Assembly (NCBI GenBank): GCA_036401375.1
Contig: DASWVB010000019.1
Span: forward strand, 76,387-140,386
Source of the DNA: DASWUZ01 sp036401375
GTDB lineage: Bacteria > Acidobacteriota > Terriglobia > Terriglobales > Acidobacteriaceae
DNA: 64,000 nucleotides
Direction: 5' to 3'
In this document: positions 1-8,825 of the stretch, piece by piece
How the letters are laid out: the number at the start of each line of letters is the position of its first letter
Numbering within the stretch: position 1 is the first letter of the stretch
Position numbers and translations under genes: made by a program
Notes under the pieces: model-generated
What the model saw: the letters and a program-made list of their open reading frames with translations, nothing else
What the model was told of the DNA's origin: nothing
Database searches by the model: none

Positions 1-491
1 TCCCGCAGATTGTTCACCAGCGAGGAGCGGGGCATGTCGAGGCCGATGCGGTTCATCGCGTCCTTGAAGAGCAGCCGGTCTTCCGCCTTCTTGATCGCGT
101 CTAGCTTGGCGCCGATCAACTCGACGTGGTATTTGTCGAGAATGCCCGCATCAGCAAGATCGACGGCAAGGTTCAGCGCCGTCTGTCCGCCTACCGTTGG
201 CAGCAGAGCGAAGACTCCGGTCCTGCCCTCGTCCTTGAGCATCTGCGACTCCACGCGGATGATCTCTTCGACATACTGCATGGTGAGCGGCTCGATGTAA
301 GTGCGGTCGGCGAGCTCCGGATCGGTCATGATGGTTGCGGGGTTTGAGTTCACCAGCACAACTTCATACCCTTCAGAGCGCAGCGCCTTACAGGCTTGTG
401 TGCCAGAGTAGTCGAACTCAGCGGACTGCCCAATTACGATCGGTCCCGAGCCGATGACAAGGATCTTCGTTATGTCATTTCTGCGTGGCAT
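1..491 (-). CDS. carB: Carbamoyl-phosphate synthase large subunit, N-terminal part (cut by window edge)
   Basis: Large subunit of carbamoyl-phosphate synthase, which makes carbamoyl phosphate from bicarbonate, ATP and ammonia for pyrimidine and arginine synthesis. Only the first 163 residues are in the window. The start ATG is at 491 and reads MPRRNDITKILVIGSGP, followed by the family signatures IGQSAEFDYSGTQAC, VNSNPATIMTDP and PTVGGQTALNLA, which form the first ATP-grasp and pre-ATP-grasp region. It lies 123 bp downstream of carA on the same strand, so the two are probably co-transcribed. No strong Shine-Dalgarno sequence is seen. Identification is certain from the N-terminal motifs; the remainder was not seen. 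Confidence 0.95.
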   Translation of the reverse strand, partial: MPRRNDITKILVIGSGPIVIGQSAEFDYSGTQACKALRSEGYEVVLVNSNPATIMTDPELADRTYIEPLTMQYVEEIIRVESQMLKDEGRTGVFALLPTVGGQTALNLAVDLADAGILDKYHVELIGAKLDAIKKAEDRLLFKDAMNRIGLDMPRSSLVNNLR

Positions 492-614
492 TTAATCTCT
501 AGTTGAAGCCTTGGCACACTACTTCTATTCGGATGAAGGGCAATCCGGAGTCGAGATCTGCGGAAACCTCACTGCCTAAGTTCCACATATTCAGGAGCGC
601 CGTTAGCAGGACCT

Positions 615-1760
615 TCACCGCTTCCACTCTTCCATCATCTTGCGGAAGTCGTGGAAGAGGTAGTTCGAATCGTGCGGCCCGGGGCTCGCCTCCGGGTGAT
701 ATTGCACACTAAAGAGCGGCAGGTTGCGGTGCCGCAGGCCTTCCAGGGTATTGTCATTAAGATCGATGTGGGTGAGGTCGACTTCGCTCCGTTGCAGGGA
801 GTCAGGATCTACCGCGAAGTTATGGTTATGCGCGGTGATCTCAACCTTGCCGGACTCGCTGTTTTGCACCGGATGATTGCCGCCGTGATGTCCAAACTTT
901 AACTTGTAAGTCTTACCGCCGAGCGCGAGGCCGATGAGCTGGTGCCCCAGGCAGATGCCAAAAATCGGCTTCTTTCCCGCGAGCCGGCGGATGTTTTCAT
1001 GCGCGTAAGTGAGCGGCTCGGGATCGCCTGGCCCATTCGATAGAAAAATGCCGTCGGGGTTCAGGGCAAGCACGTCTTCAGCGGAAGTATGCGCCGGGAC
1101 CACCGTCACGCGGCAGGCCTCGCGGGTGAGCATTCGCAGAATGTTGTGCTTGATCCCGTAGTCGTAAGCCACCACGTGCAGATCGGGCGGCGAAATATCT
1201 ACGGCCGAGCCGCCTGAGAGTAAAGGGTCTTGGTTGTGGTTGCGCGGGTCGTTGCAGTCCCACTCATAAATTGCCTTTGTCGAGACGCCACTTGCGAGGT
1301 CCAGGCCATCCATCCTGGGAATGGCGCGTGCCTTGGCTACTAGCAGATCGGGGTCTGTCTCGATCGAGGAGATCACTCCTCGCATGACGCCGTGGGTCCG
1401 CAGGTGGCGAACTACTGCCCGCGTGTCGATCTCGCTGATGACCGGCACGTTGTAGCGCTCCAGATACTCGTCGGCGACCTGCTGCGATCTCCAGTTAGAG
1501 CTGATAGGCGAGAACTCGCGCGTGACCAGCCCCTCGATGTAGGGCTTCGCAGCCTCATTATCGGCGGTGTTGGTTCCGTAGTTGCCTATCTGGGGGTTGG
1601 TGAGGACAACGATTTGCCCTGCGTAGGATGGATCGGTAAAGATCTCCTGATAGCCGCTCAGCGATGTATTGAATACCACCTCGCCGTAACATTCACCTTT
1701 GGCGCCGTAGCCCTCACCGCGGAAGATGCGCCCGTCTTCGAGCGCAAGGATCGCCTGCAT
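615..1760 (-). CDS. carA: Carbamoyl-phosphate synthase small (glutaminase) subunit
   Basis: Class I glutamine amidotransferase subunit that supplies ammonia to CarB. The N-terminal CPSase domain begins MQAILALEDGRIFRGEGYG and contains EVVFNTSLSGYQEI. The C-terminal glutaminase domain has the nucleophile Cys in FGICLGHQL and the His/Glu pair in QYHPEASPGPHD. The start was set at the ATG at 1760, preceded by GGAG on the minus strand; an upstream in-frame ATG at 1784 would add eight residues. At 381 residues it is of normal length. It sits between lepB (123 bp upstream) and carB (downstream), all on the minus strand. Confidence 0.96.
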   Translation of the reverse strand: MQAILALEDGRIFRGEGYGAKGECYGEVVFNTSLSGYQEIFTDPSYAGQIVVLTNPQIGNYGTNTADNEAAKPYIEGLVTREFSPISSNWRSQQVADEYLERYNVPVISEIDTRAVVRHLRTHGVMRGVISSIETDPDLLVAKARAIPRMDGLDLASGVSTKAIYEWDCNDPRNHNQDPLLSGGSAVDISPPDLHVVAYDYGIKHNILRMLTREACRVTVVPAHTSAEDVLALNPDGIFLSNGPGDPEPLTYAHENIRRLAGKKPIFGICLGHQLIGLALGGKTYKLKFGHHGGNHPVQNSESGKVEITAHNHNFAVDPDSLQRSEVDLTHIDLNDNTLEGLRHRNLPLFSVQYHPEASPGPHDSNYLFHDFRKMMEEWKR

Positions 1761-1883
1761 CGCTTCTCCACTGTCTGGATTCAATCGATTTTAGCAGAGG
1801 AATGCCACGCCGCCAGGGCTAACTCACACCCGCAGCTACAAGCTTTTATCGGGATGATGCGCAGCGGGCTCTAACCAGACGCT

Positions 1884-2516
1884 TCAACGGACCACGCCCG
1901 CGTCGTCCTCCGGCCAGTAGACAAAAGCCGCTTTGCCGTAGATATAGCTTCTCTCTACGGGACCGAAGTCGCGGCTATCGCTTGAGATGATTCGGTGGTC
2001 GCCCATCATGTAGTATTCGCCCGCCGGAATCACGGTCTCTTCGATCGAGCGCGCGTCTTCGAACTCACCAGGCACGTACGGCTCCGCAATCTGCTCACCG
2101 TTCACGTAAACGGACCCCTTCTCGATGCGAAGGTCATCGCCGGGCAGAGCGATAACACGCTTTATATAGCTCTTTGAGGGGTCGCGCGGGTAGTTGAAGA
2201 CCACCACGTCGCCCCGCTTGATGTTCGTGAAGCGATAGACGAACTTATTAATGACGAGCCGGTCCTGATCGCGAAGCTGAGGTTGCATGCTCGTGCCCTC
2301 GACCTTCACAGGCTGGTAGAGGAAAGTGATGATGAAGAACGAGACTACGACGGCAACGAATATGTCCCGAAACCAGGTCAGCATACGGGGGGGTATAGTG
2401 TCTGCGCCTCCGCCGTGCAACGGCTCTGAAGTTGTCTTTCCGGAAGTAGCCGGCGGCTCTGCACTGCCACCTTCGAGAGCGTCGACAGTACGCAAACCGG
2501 GACGATCGTCTGACAT
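1884..2516 (-). CDS. lepB: Signal peptidase I
   Basis: Membrane-bound serine/lysine protease that removes signal peptides from exported proteins. After about 45 hydrophilic residues comes one membrane segment (WFRDIFVAVVVSFFIITFLY), then the catalytic serine box VEGTSMQPQL and the lysine box SYIKRVIALPGD, followed by the conserved GDHRIISSDSRDFGPV region. The ATG at 2516 follows AGAGG on the minus strand and was preferred to an ATG at 2585. It is 210 residues long. The N-terminal hydrophilic tail before the single membrane anchor is longer than in many homologues. Confidence 0.95.
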   Translation of the reverse strand: MSDDRPGLRTVDALEGGSAEPPATSGKTTSEPLHGGGADTIPPRMLTWFRDIFVAVVVSFFIITFLYQPVKVEGTSMQPQLRDQDRLVINKFVYRFTNIKRGDVVVFNYPRDPSKSYIKRVIALPGDDLRIEKGSVYVNGEQIAEPYVPGEFEDARSIEETVIPAGEYYMMGDHRIISSDSRDFGPVERSYIYGKAAFVYWPEDDAGVVR

Positions 2517-2622
2517 TTGTCCCTCTTCGTTCAAGTATCGCGCGCGCATTTTGGATGCGCCGCGAGCGGCGTTCGGTGCGGGCACTTAGCCGCCCAACGC
2601 GCAACTCTGCCTCGCGCCTTGC

Positions 2623-3675
2623 TCAGTTCTGGCAGGATGAGCCGACCGGGCAAAGAATTCGCCGGGGATTCGGCTTTGCCATCGGCTGGCGCTGCGCCGC
2701 CGGCACCAGCACCTGCTGCGGCGCTGCGTCCGAAAGATTCGAATCCTGCAGAATCAACGGCCTCTGCAGCACCATCTCCACCTGCGATCCGGTGAGGATT
2801 TCGATATCGTTGCCGTGGGTAAACAGGGAGACCGCGGCCCCGACCAATGCGCCGCCTACCGCACCTGCGCCCGCACCAGCAAAGGGGTGATTCTCAACGG
2901 CACCTACGATCACGCCCGGACTGACACCCACCTCAGCCCCTTTGCCCGCAGCCTTGATGACGTCGCCGGTCCCCCCGGTTTGCTCCACTGTTCCCTCACC
3001 ACCGCCGATGACCTTAGGCCCCTTCGAGCCCGGGATCCCACTCATCATGCCCGGTATCTCTACCACCGAGCCATTGGGAAAGATCATGGAGGTAAAGTGC
3101 ATATTCAACTTTGCGTGACCCTTGATGCGGATATGGCGCTCTACACTGTCAACCGTGCCCTGCACGTACATTCCGGAGGGAATGAGCACGCGATTGCCGA
3201 CGATGACCGGAAACGCACTCATCAGGTAGACTCCGTCCCCGGGCTTCGCCGACTTGGTGTTAATCGGGCTTTGCAGCGTCAGCAGAACTTTTGTGCCCGC
3301 AGGAACGGTGTAGGTCTTCGGTGCAGGGGACGCGGGCTGGGCGGGAGCCTGATCTACAGCATCCTGGCTCGCGGTGGGTCCGGAAGGGGAGGTAACTGTC
3401 GCGTCCGCCCGGGGAGTCGTAGGAGCCTGGACCCCAGGCGCAGAGGCCGCGGGTGACTGGACTGCGGGCGCAGTGGACGCGGGCGCCTCGATGGCGACGG
3501 GCGTCTCCGGCGCACCGCCGGGCTCCTGGGCTGTCGCGACAGCTGACACCGCCGCGAACCCCAGGGTTGCCGCGATCATCAAGCCTCGAGAGTCCAAGAG
3601 GCTCCGGAAGCCTGGCCACGAAGCAGAAGCGGGCGAAGCGATCGTCTCCGACGGCGTTATTGTCTTCCCTGACAT
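2623..3675 (-). CDS. Exported alanine/proline-rich protein with glycine-zipper segment
   Basis: Unrecognised exported protein of 350 residues. The start ATG at 3675 follows GAGG; a hydrophobic segment (MIAATLGFAAVSAVATAQ) at about residues 32-50 looks like a late signal peptide or anchor. Residues 50-110 are an Ala/Pro/Thr-rich linker. The middle domain (from TYTVPAGTKVLLTLQS) resembles beta-rich periplasmic modules found in acidobacterial and VirB10/TrbI-like proteins. The C-terminal half has a Gly/Ala zipper (AGAGAGAVGGALVGAAVS) followed by a short HGNDIEI segment. An envelope role is likely but function is unknown. lepB lies 106 bp downstream on the same strand. Confidence 0.75.
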   Translation of the reverse strand: MSGKTITPSETIASPASASWPGFRSLLDSRGLMIAATLGFAAVSAVATAQEPGGAPETPVAIEAPASTAPAVQSPAASAPGVQAPTTPRADATVTSPSGPTASQDAVDQAPAQPASPAPKTYTVPAGTKVLLTLQSPINTKSAKPGDGVYLMSAFPVIVGNRVLIPSGMYVQGTVDSVERHIRIKGHAKLNMHFTSMIFPNGSVVEIPGMMSGIPGSKGPKVIGGGEGTVEQTGGTGDVIKAAGKGAEVGVSPGVIVGAVENHPFAGAGAGAVGGALVGAAVSLFTHGNDIEILTGSQVEMVLQRPLILQDSNLSDAAPQQVLVPAAQRQPMAKPNPRRILCPVGSSCQN

Positions 3676-3790
3676 GAATGACCTCAAAGGCGAAATACAC
3701 TGCAGCTCAGAACTCAACCATTTAATAGACTGACGCGGGGGGCGGCGGATAGCCCATTCTGCCATTCAGCGCTGGTGTAACTTCGACATT

Positions 3791-5047
3791 ATGCGCCCTA
3801 TCTCTATTCCGGAGTCTGCTGCCGACCAGAGAAAGCAGTTTGCCAGGGCTTACGCGGTGTTGGAGACAGGAATCACGGAGCGCGGCTTTCCCGGCGCCAG
3901 CTTCGGCGTCATCTCAAAGGGCCGGCTTCTGGCGGTGGACGGAATAGGGCATTTTACCTACGGTAGCGAGTCGAACTGCGGCCGCGCTATCGAATCTGTG
4001 GAGCCGTTGCACCGCCCGGTAACTCCCTTCACCGTCTACGACGTTGCCAGCCTCACGAAGGTGCTCGCGACCACCGCTATGGCCATGCTGCTTCATGACC
4101 GGGGCATTCTCGACCTGGACGAGCCGGTCGGAGACATTTTGCCGGGCTTCGTAGCAGGAATGGACCCGGGCAGTGGAAAGAACAAGGTGACTCTGAAGAT
4201 GCTGCTGGCGCACTCCTCGGGGCTGCCGGGTTATGCGCGCCTCTTCGAAGCTCACCCAACGCCCCAGCAGATGTTGCGCGCCTGCCTGCGCATGCCTCTT
4301 GAAGCCTTGCCGGGTGCCCGGGCAGAGTACTCCGACATAGGCTTTATCCTGCTCGGCGCGGCCATCGAGGTGCTTAGCGGGCAAAAGCTCGCCTCCCTCT
4401 GCATGCGGGAGATATTTGAGCCGCTCGGGATGACGCAGACCCGCTTTTGCCCTCCAGTCAATCTCCGCGATGCTATTCCGCCGACGGAGTGCGATACTAC
4501 GTTCCGGCAACGGGTCGTTCAAGGCGAAGTTCACGACGAAAACTGCTATGCACTGGGAGGTTCGGCCGGGCACGCTGGCCTGTTTTCCAGTGCCCGCGAC
4601 GTGCTTCGCTATGCCGAATGCATCCTGGGCGGCGGCAAGACAGCCCTTGAGCGGCGGTCGGACACGGGGCCGTCAGACACGGAGCAGGGCGGCCTGTCTG
4701 CCAACATCGCCGGGACAGCTCGCCTGCAATTGTTCGGTTCGCAGATCTTCCGCCCGCAAACCGTGGAGCTATTCGCCACACGACAGATCACGCCCGCTGG
4801 AACCTCGCGCGCCCTTGGCTGGGATACTCCCACGAAACCATCGTCATCCGGCAAATTCTTCAGTCCAGGTTCTGTTGGTCATCTGGGGTACACGGGTACT
4901 TCGGTTTGGATAGATCGCGACCGCGAGCTGGCCGTTGTCTTGCTGACCAACCGCACCTGGCCCGGCCGAAACCGGCCTGCTGCTTCCTGGGAGGCGATCC
5001 GCCGGATACGCCCACAATTCCATGACATGGTTTGTGGCGCTCTGTAG
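3791..5047 (+). CDS. Serine hydrolase of the beta-lactamase/AmiE-like family
   Basis: A penicillin-binding-protein-fold serine hydrolase of 418 residues. The SxxK nucleophile motif is S87-L-T-K90 (DVASLTK); the second motif is Tyr in AEYSDIG near residue 185; the third box looks like GYTGTSVW near the C terminus. No signal peptide is evident, so it is probably cytoplasmic. murQ follows 117 bp downstream. In Bacillus subtilis a member of this fold, AmiE, lies in the murQ operon and cuts the N-acetylmuramyl-L-alanine bond. By that precedent I infer a role in peptide release from muropeptides; an esterase or D-aminopeptidase is an alternative. Confidence 0.85.
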   Translation: MRPISIPESAADQRKQFARAYAVLETGITERGFPGASFGVISKGRLLAVDGIGHFTYGSESNCGRAIESVEPLHRPVTPFTVYDVASLTKVLATTAMAMLLHDRGILDLDEPVGDILPGFVAGMDPGSGKNKVTLKMLLAHSSGLPGYARLFEAHPTPQQMLRACLRMPLEALPGARAEYSDIGFILLGAAIEVLSGQKLASLCMREIFEPLGMTQTRFCPPVNLRDAIPPTECDTTFRQRVVQGEVHDENCYALGGSAGHAGLFSSARDVLRYAECILGGGKTALERRSDTGPSDTEQGGLSANIAGTARLQLFGSQIFRPQTVELFATRQITPAGTSRALGWDTPTKPSSSGKFFSPGSVGHLGYTGTSVWIDRDRELAVVLLTNRTWPGRNRPAASWEAIRRIRPQFHDMVCGAL

Positions 5048-5164
5048 GTATCTTTCGTAACCCAATTTAGCGTCTCAATACCTGCCACAAGCGTGGTACC
5101 GTTGGGCAGCGGCGGCTAACAGCCTGCGGTAGAATCAGATACGTACGAGTGGAGAACAACCTTT

Positions 5165-6148
5165 ATGGCCACGATGACACAACCTCCGACAGAGTCCAAA
5201 CAGCCGCCACAGAGATCGCGCACCACAGAGCCCACCGATGGCCACCTCCAATTTCTAACCACTGAGAGCCCGAACGACGCCTCCCAGGGGTTTGACAAGA
5301 AGTCAGCCCTCGAGATCGCCCGGATCATCAACCATGAAGATTCCAAGGTAGCCGCAGCCGTCAAAAAGTCGCTGCCTGAGATCGCGTTGGTTATTGACTC
5401 TGTAGCGCGCAGCCTCCGGGATGGGGGAAGGCTGATCTACATCGGCGCGGGGTCCAGCGGGCGCATCGCGGCACTCGACGCCTGCGAGTGCCCCTCCTAC
5501 TTCTCAACAGCACCTCAATCGGTGCAATACATCATGGCTGGAGGCCCCAAAGCTCTCGCCTCGGCGGTTGAAGTAAACGAGGATTCAGAAGAACTGGGGC
5601 AGCGCGACATCGCAAGGCGCCGCCCTACCCGTAAGGACATGGTGATCGGCCTGTCCTCCAGCGGACGCACTCCTTATGTAGTAGCGGCAGTAGCGTACGC
5701 GCGTGCCCGAGGGGCAAAGACAGCCTGTATCACCTGCAATTACGGCACTCCACTGTCAGCTTCAGCCGACATCACCATAGTTGCTGAGGTCGGGCCTGAG
5801 GTCATCTCGGGAAGCACCCGGCAGAAGGCCGCCACCGCCCAGAAGATGATCACCAACATGATCACGACCGGCGCGATGACTCGGCTGGGGTACGTTTACG
5901 AGAATCTGATGGTTAACGTGCACATGCAGAACTCGAAGCTGGTGGAGCGCGGGATCAGCACCCTGATGCGGGCCTGCGGGATCGATCGGGAGATCGCCGT
6001 TGAGACCATCAAGTCGGCGGGGCGCAGTGTGCCGGTTGCTCTGGTGATGCTCAAGGCCAAGGTGGACAAGCCGGAGGCGGTTAGAAGACTGGCGAAATCC
6101 GACGGAAACGTCCGGCTGGCCATCGAGGACACCACGCTCGAGTTGTAG
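5165..6148 (+). CDS. murQ: N-acetylmuramic acid 6-phosphate etherase
   Basis: Cleaves the lactyl ether of MurNAc-6-phosphate to GlcNAc-6-phosphate and D-lactate in peptidoglycan recycling. A SIS domain is clear: GGRLIYIGAGSSGRIAALDA, then MAGGPKALASAVE with its following acidic residues, and GLSSSGRTPYVVAA. The C-terminal region (NMITTGAMTRLGYVYENLM) is typical of MurQ. At 327 residues it has about 25 extra polar N-terminal residues; the ATG at 5165 is preceded by GGAG at the right distance. Neighbours are an AmiE-like hydrolase and murA on the same strand, giving a cell-wall group. Confidence 0.95.
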   Translation: MATMTQPPTESKQPPQRSRTTEPTDGHLQFLTTESPNDASQGFDKKSALEIARIINHEDSKVAAAVKKSLPEIALVIDSVARSLRDGGRLIYIGAGSSGRIAALDACECPSYFSTAPQSVQYIMAGGPKALASAVEVNEDSEELGQRDIARRRPTRKDMVIGLSSSGRTPYVVAAVAYARARGAKTACITCNYGTPLSASADITIVAEVGPEVISGSTRQKAATAQKMITNMITTGAMTRLGYVYENLMVNVHMQNSKLVERGISTLMRACGIDREIAVETIKSAGRSVPVALVMLKAKVDKPEAVRRLAKSDGNVRLAIEDTTLEL

Positions 6149-6370
6149 CTCACTTTCGTGGTTTGTTCTCCGGGTGCGTACCGTCCTGCCGAAGGTCGCT
6201 TTCCCGTGCATAAGGACCCGTCCGAACTTTATGCCCTCGGCCCGTTTGCCGTCCGTTACTGGCATGGTTCTTTGCCACGCAGACGCCAGGTCAGGGTTCC
6301 ACATCCAGGACGTATATTCTGAGTACTGTGCGCCTCTCCGGCGGAGCATAGGGGATCGGCAAATTCACAC

Positions 6371-7666
6371 ATGGACAAGTTCGTAATCCGCGGCGGCAAC
6401 CCGCTGCTTGGAACGATCCGCGTCAGCGGAGCAAAGAACTCGGCGCTGCCCTGCATGGCGGCCGCCATACTCACCGAGGACGATGTAATCCTCGAAAACG
6501 TACCCCAGGTCAGAGATATTGAGACCGAGCGCAAGCTGCTCGTGTCGATGGGAGCCGAGGTTGAGCTGGGCTACGGCCGGGCGCAACACCGAACCACCAT
6601 CAGCTGCCGCCTCCTCTCCGATCCCGTCGCCAAATACGAGATTGTGAAGACGATGCGCGCTTCTTCACTGGTGTTGGGCCCGCTGATTGCCCGCACTGGA
6701 ATGGCACGCGTCGCGATGCCGGGGGGTTGCGCCATCGGGGGACGCCCCATCGACCTGCACATCAAGGGGCTTGAGAGCATGGGCGCCGTCATCACCTACG
6801 AACATGGGTACATCGAGGCGCGCGCCGATCGACTGCGGGGAGCGCACATCGTGTTCGATAAGATCACCGTCACGGGTACAGAAGACCTGTTGATGGCTGC
6901 GGTGCTGGCTGAGGGAGATACGCTGATGGAGAATTGTGCTCGCGAGCCGGAGGTGTCCGACCTCGCCGCGATGCTGACTGCAATGGGCGCCAAGATCGAG
7001 GGCGCCGGCACATCGACCATCCGCGTCAGTGGAGTAGCAAAGCTGCACGGAGCAAGGCACCGCATCAACCCTGACCGCATTGAAGCGGGAACATTCTTGA
7101 TAGCCGGTGCAATCACGGGAGGCGACCTGTGCGTGGCAAACTGTAACCCGTCGCACCTCGGAGCCGTGATCGCAAAGCTCACAGAGAGCGGAGCGCGCGT
7201 CGACCACATCGGGGCCGACTCCTTGCGCGTCCGCAGCGAAGGTAACCTTCGCGCCACCAACGTCTCGACCGAGGAGTATCCCGGCTTTCCAACCGACATG
7301 CAGGCCCAGTACATGGCTCTCGCTACCCAGTCGGAGGGCAGCTCAACGGTCACTGAAAACATCTTCGAGAACCGCTTCATGCACGTGCAGGAGCTGATAC
7401 GGATGGGCGCGAACATCAAGGTGGAAGGGCGCACGGCTACGGTGCGAGGAAGGACGCAGCTCTCGGCTGCGGCGGTCATGTGTTCTGACCTGCGGGCCTC
7501 CGCATCGCTCGTGCTGGCTGCGATGGTTGCCGAGGGCGAGAGCATTCTCGACCGCGTCTACCACGTGGACCGGGGCTACGAACATCTTGAAGAAAAGTTG
7601 CGCGGAGTCGGTGCGCAGATTCGCCGCATGGGTAACGTCTTCGGGTCGAAGAACGAAGACACTTAA
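6371..7666 (+). CDS. murA: UDP-N-acetylglucosamine 1-carboxyvinyltransferase
   Basis: Transfers enolpyruvate from PEP to UDP-GlcNAc, the first committed step of peptidoglycan synthesis, in the cytoplasm. The protein opens MDKFVIRGGNPLLGTIRVSGAKN; the catalytic Cys is C120 in MPGGCAIGGRPIDLH, and the fosfomycin target residue is therefore present. The FPTDMQAQYMAL and ENRFMHVQEL regions are conserved. At 431 residues it has normal length. The start ATG has only a weak upstream AGGGG. It follows murQ after 222 bp without an obvious terminator, so co-expression with the recycling genes is possible. Confidence 0.97.
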   Translation: MDKFVIRGGNPLLGTIRVSGAKNSALPCMAAAILTEDDVILENVPQVRDIETERKLLVSMGAEVELGYGRAQHRTTISCRLLSDPVAKYEIVKTMRASSLVLGPLIARTGMARVAMPGGCAIGGRPIDLHIKGLESMGAVITYEHGYIEARADRLRGAHIVFDKITVTGTEDLLMAAVLAEGDTLMENCAREPEVSDLAAMLTAMGAKIEGAGTSTIRVSGVAKLHGARHRINPDRIEAGTFLIAGAITGGDLCVANCNPSHLGAVIAKLTESGARVDHIGADSLRVRSEGNLRATNVSTEEYPGFPTDMQAQYMALATQSEGSSTVTENIFENRFMHVQELIRMGANIKVEGRTATVRGRTQLSAAAVMCSDLRASASLVLAAMVAEGESILDRVYHVDRGYEHLEEKLRGVGAQIRRMGNVFGSKNEDT

Positions 7667-7837
7667 CGCCTGACCTAAGGCTCTCACGTAGGTTTGGATG
7701 GGATTCTGCTAAGTGAATCACCCTCACTCGGTTGCTGCAGCGATCGCTCGTTTGCCTTGTTTCGCAACAAAGAAAGCGGCGCCTGCCTCGGCACATCCCG
7801 CGGAGTTCTTTGCATCTAAGGTGCAGGAGGTCTCCAG

Positions 7838-8326
7838 ATGCCCATTGAGGATCGCGCCTTACGCGATCAGTTACTCGAACTCCTCCGCGGCGGCAGCGCC
7901 CATGCGAATCCAAGCGCAGCCCTTGATGATTTTCCGGTTGAATTGCGCGGCAAGAGGCCTGACGGAGTTGCGCATAGCGGATGGCAGCAACTCGAGCACA
8001 TGCGCTTCACATTGCACGATCTGCTCAACTTCTGCACCGACTCCAACTACCTCGAACCGAAATGGCCCGACGACTACTGGACTGACTCCGAGGAGCCCCC
8101 CGAGCCCGACTCATGGGACAAGACAGTCGCAGCCTTCAAGGCCGACATGAAAGCCTTTGAGGACCTGGTGAACGATCCGGCGGGTAACATATACGCTGAG
8201 ATTCCCTGGGGTCAGGGTCAGACGCTTTTTCGTGAGATCCTGCTAGTAGCAGACCACAACAGCTACCACATCGGACAGATCATCATGCTGCGGCGCTCGC
8301 TCGGGGCCTGGAAGGGTGCAAACTAG
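7838..8326 (+). CDS. DinB-family four-helix metalloprotein
   Basis: A 162-residue protein of the DinB/YfiT fold. The metal ligands are likely the His in QLEHMRF (helix 2) and the two His of ADHNSYHIGQ near the C terminus, a pattern typical of DinB_2 proteins, which often act as thiol- or metal-dependent transferases of unknown substrate. GGAGG lies 10 bases before the ATG. It is monocistronic: murA ends 171 bp upstream and the next gene is on the other strand. The precise activity cannot be given. Confidence 0.85.
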   Translation: MPIEDRALRDQLLELLRGGSAHANPSAALDDFPVELRGKRPDGVAHSGWQQLEHMRFTLHDLLNFCTDSNYLEPKWPDDYWTDSEEPPEPDSWDKTVAAFKADMKAFEDLVNDPAGNIYAEIPWGQGQTLFREILLVADHNSYHIGQIIMLRRSLGAWKGAN

Positions 8327-8382
8327 GGTCGCAATTGCAGACGATAGTCAGCACTTCCAACCGCGGAGCCCTTCAGAAGACG

Positions 8383-8793
8383 TTATCTCCAGCTCACGGC
8401 CAGCTGCCAGCGCAGGTTCCGCATCATTGTTTTGGCGAGAACCGTTCGGAACTCCGCCAACTCACTCACGATCGGAGCGTTCTCCTCACCGAGAACGTGC
8501 GGCTTTTCGAGCAGGTAGTCGTGCAGAGTCAAGATCGTCTCGAGTCCGTCCTGAGGATCAAACCACTGCGGAGGAGGCAAAGTCTTGGCCCACTCCGGAT
8601 CGCCGGCGCCCTCATCGAGCAGCAGGGCCATCGAGTTATGATCGGCAGAGAAGAACTCAAGCAGCGGTCGCGCGCCTAGCTTGCCGGCCAGCTTCTCCAG
8701 CGCATCTTCATTGCGCGCTAACGCCCTTCCGTTGACGAAGATGTCAAATCCGGGATCTTCACCCTCCACGACGATGTACATGGAAGCGCTCAT
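8383..8793 (-). CDS. Conserved hypothetical protein, 136 residues
   Basis: Unrecognised soluble protein. It starts MSASMYIVVEGEDP and has a short beta-rich N terminus followed by predicted helices; LLEFFSADHNSMALLLDEG and WFDPQDGLETILTLHDYL look like conserved surface segments. No signal peptide, membrane segment or catalytic motif was identified. The ATG at 8793 follows GGGA closely. It lies 33 bp downstream of the EamA transporter on the same strand and is probably co-transcribed with it. Confidence 0.65.
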   Translation of the reverse strand: MSASMYIVVEGEDPGFDIFVNGRALARNEDALEKLAGKLGARPLLEFFSADHNSMALLLDEGAGDPEWAKTLPPPQWFDPQDGLETILTLHDYLLEKPHVLGEENAPIVSELAEFRTVLAKTMMRNLRWQLAVSWR

Positions 8794-8825
8794 TTCCCAT
8801 CATCTTAACCCACACTTAAGAACTT

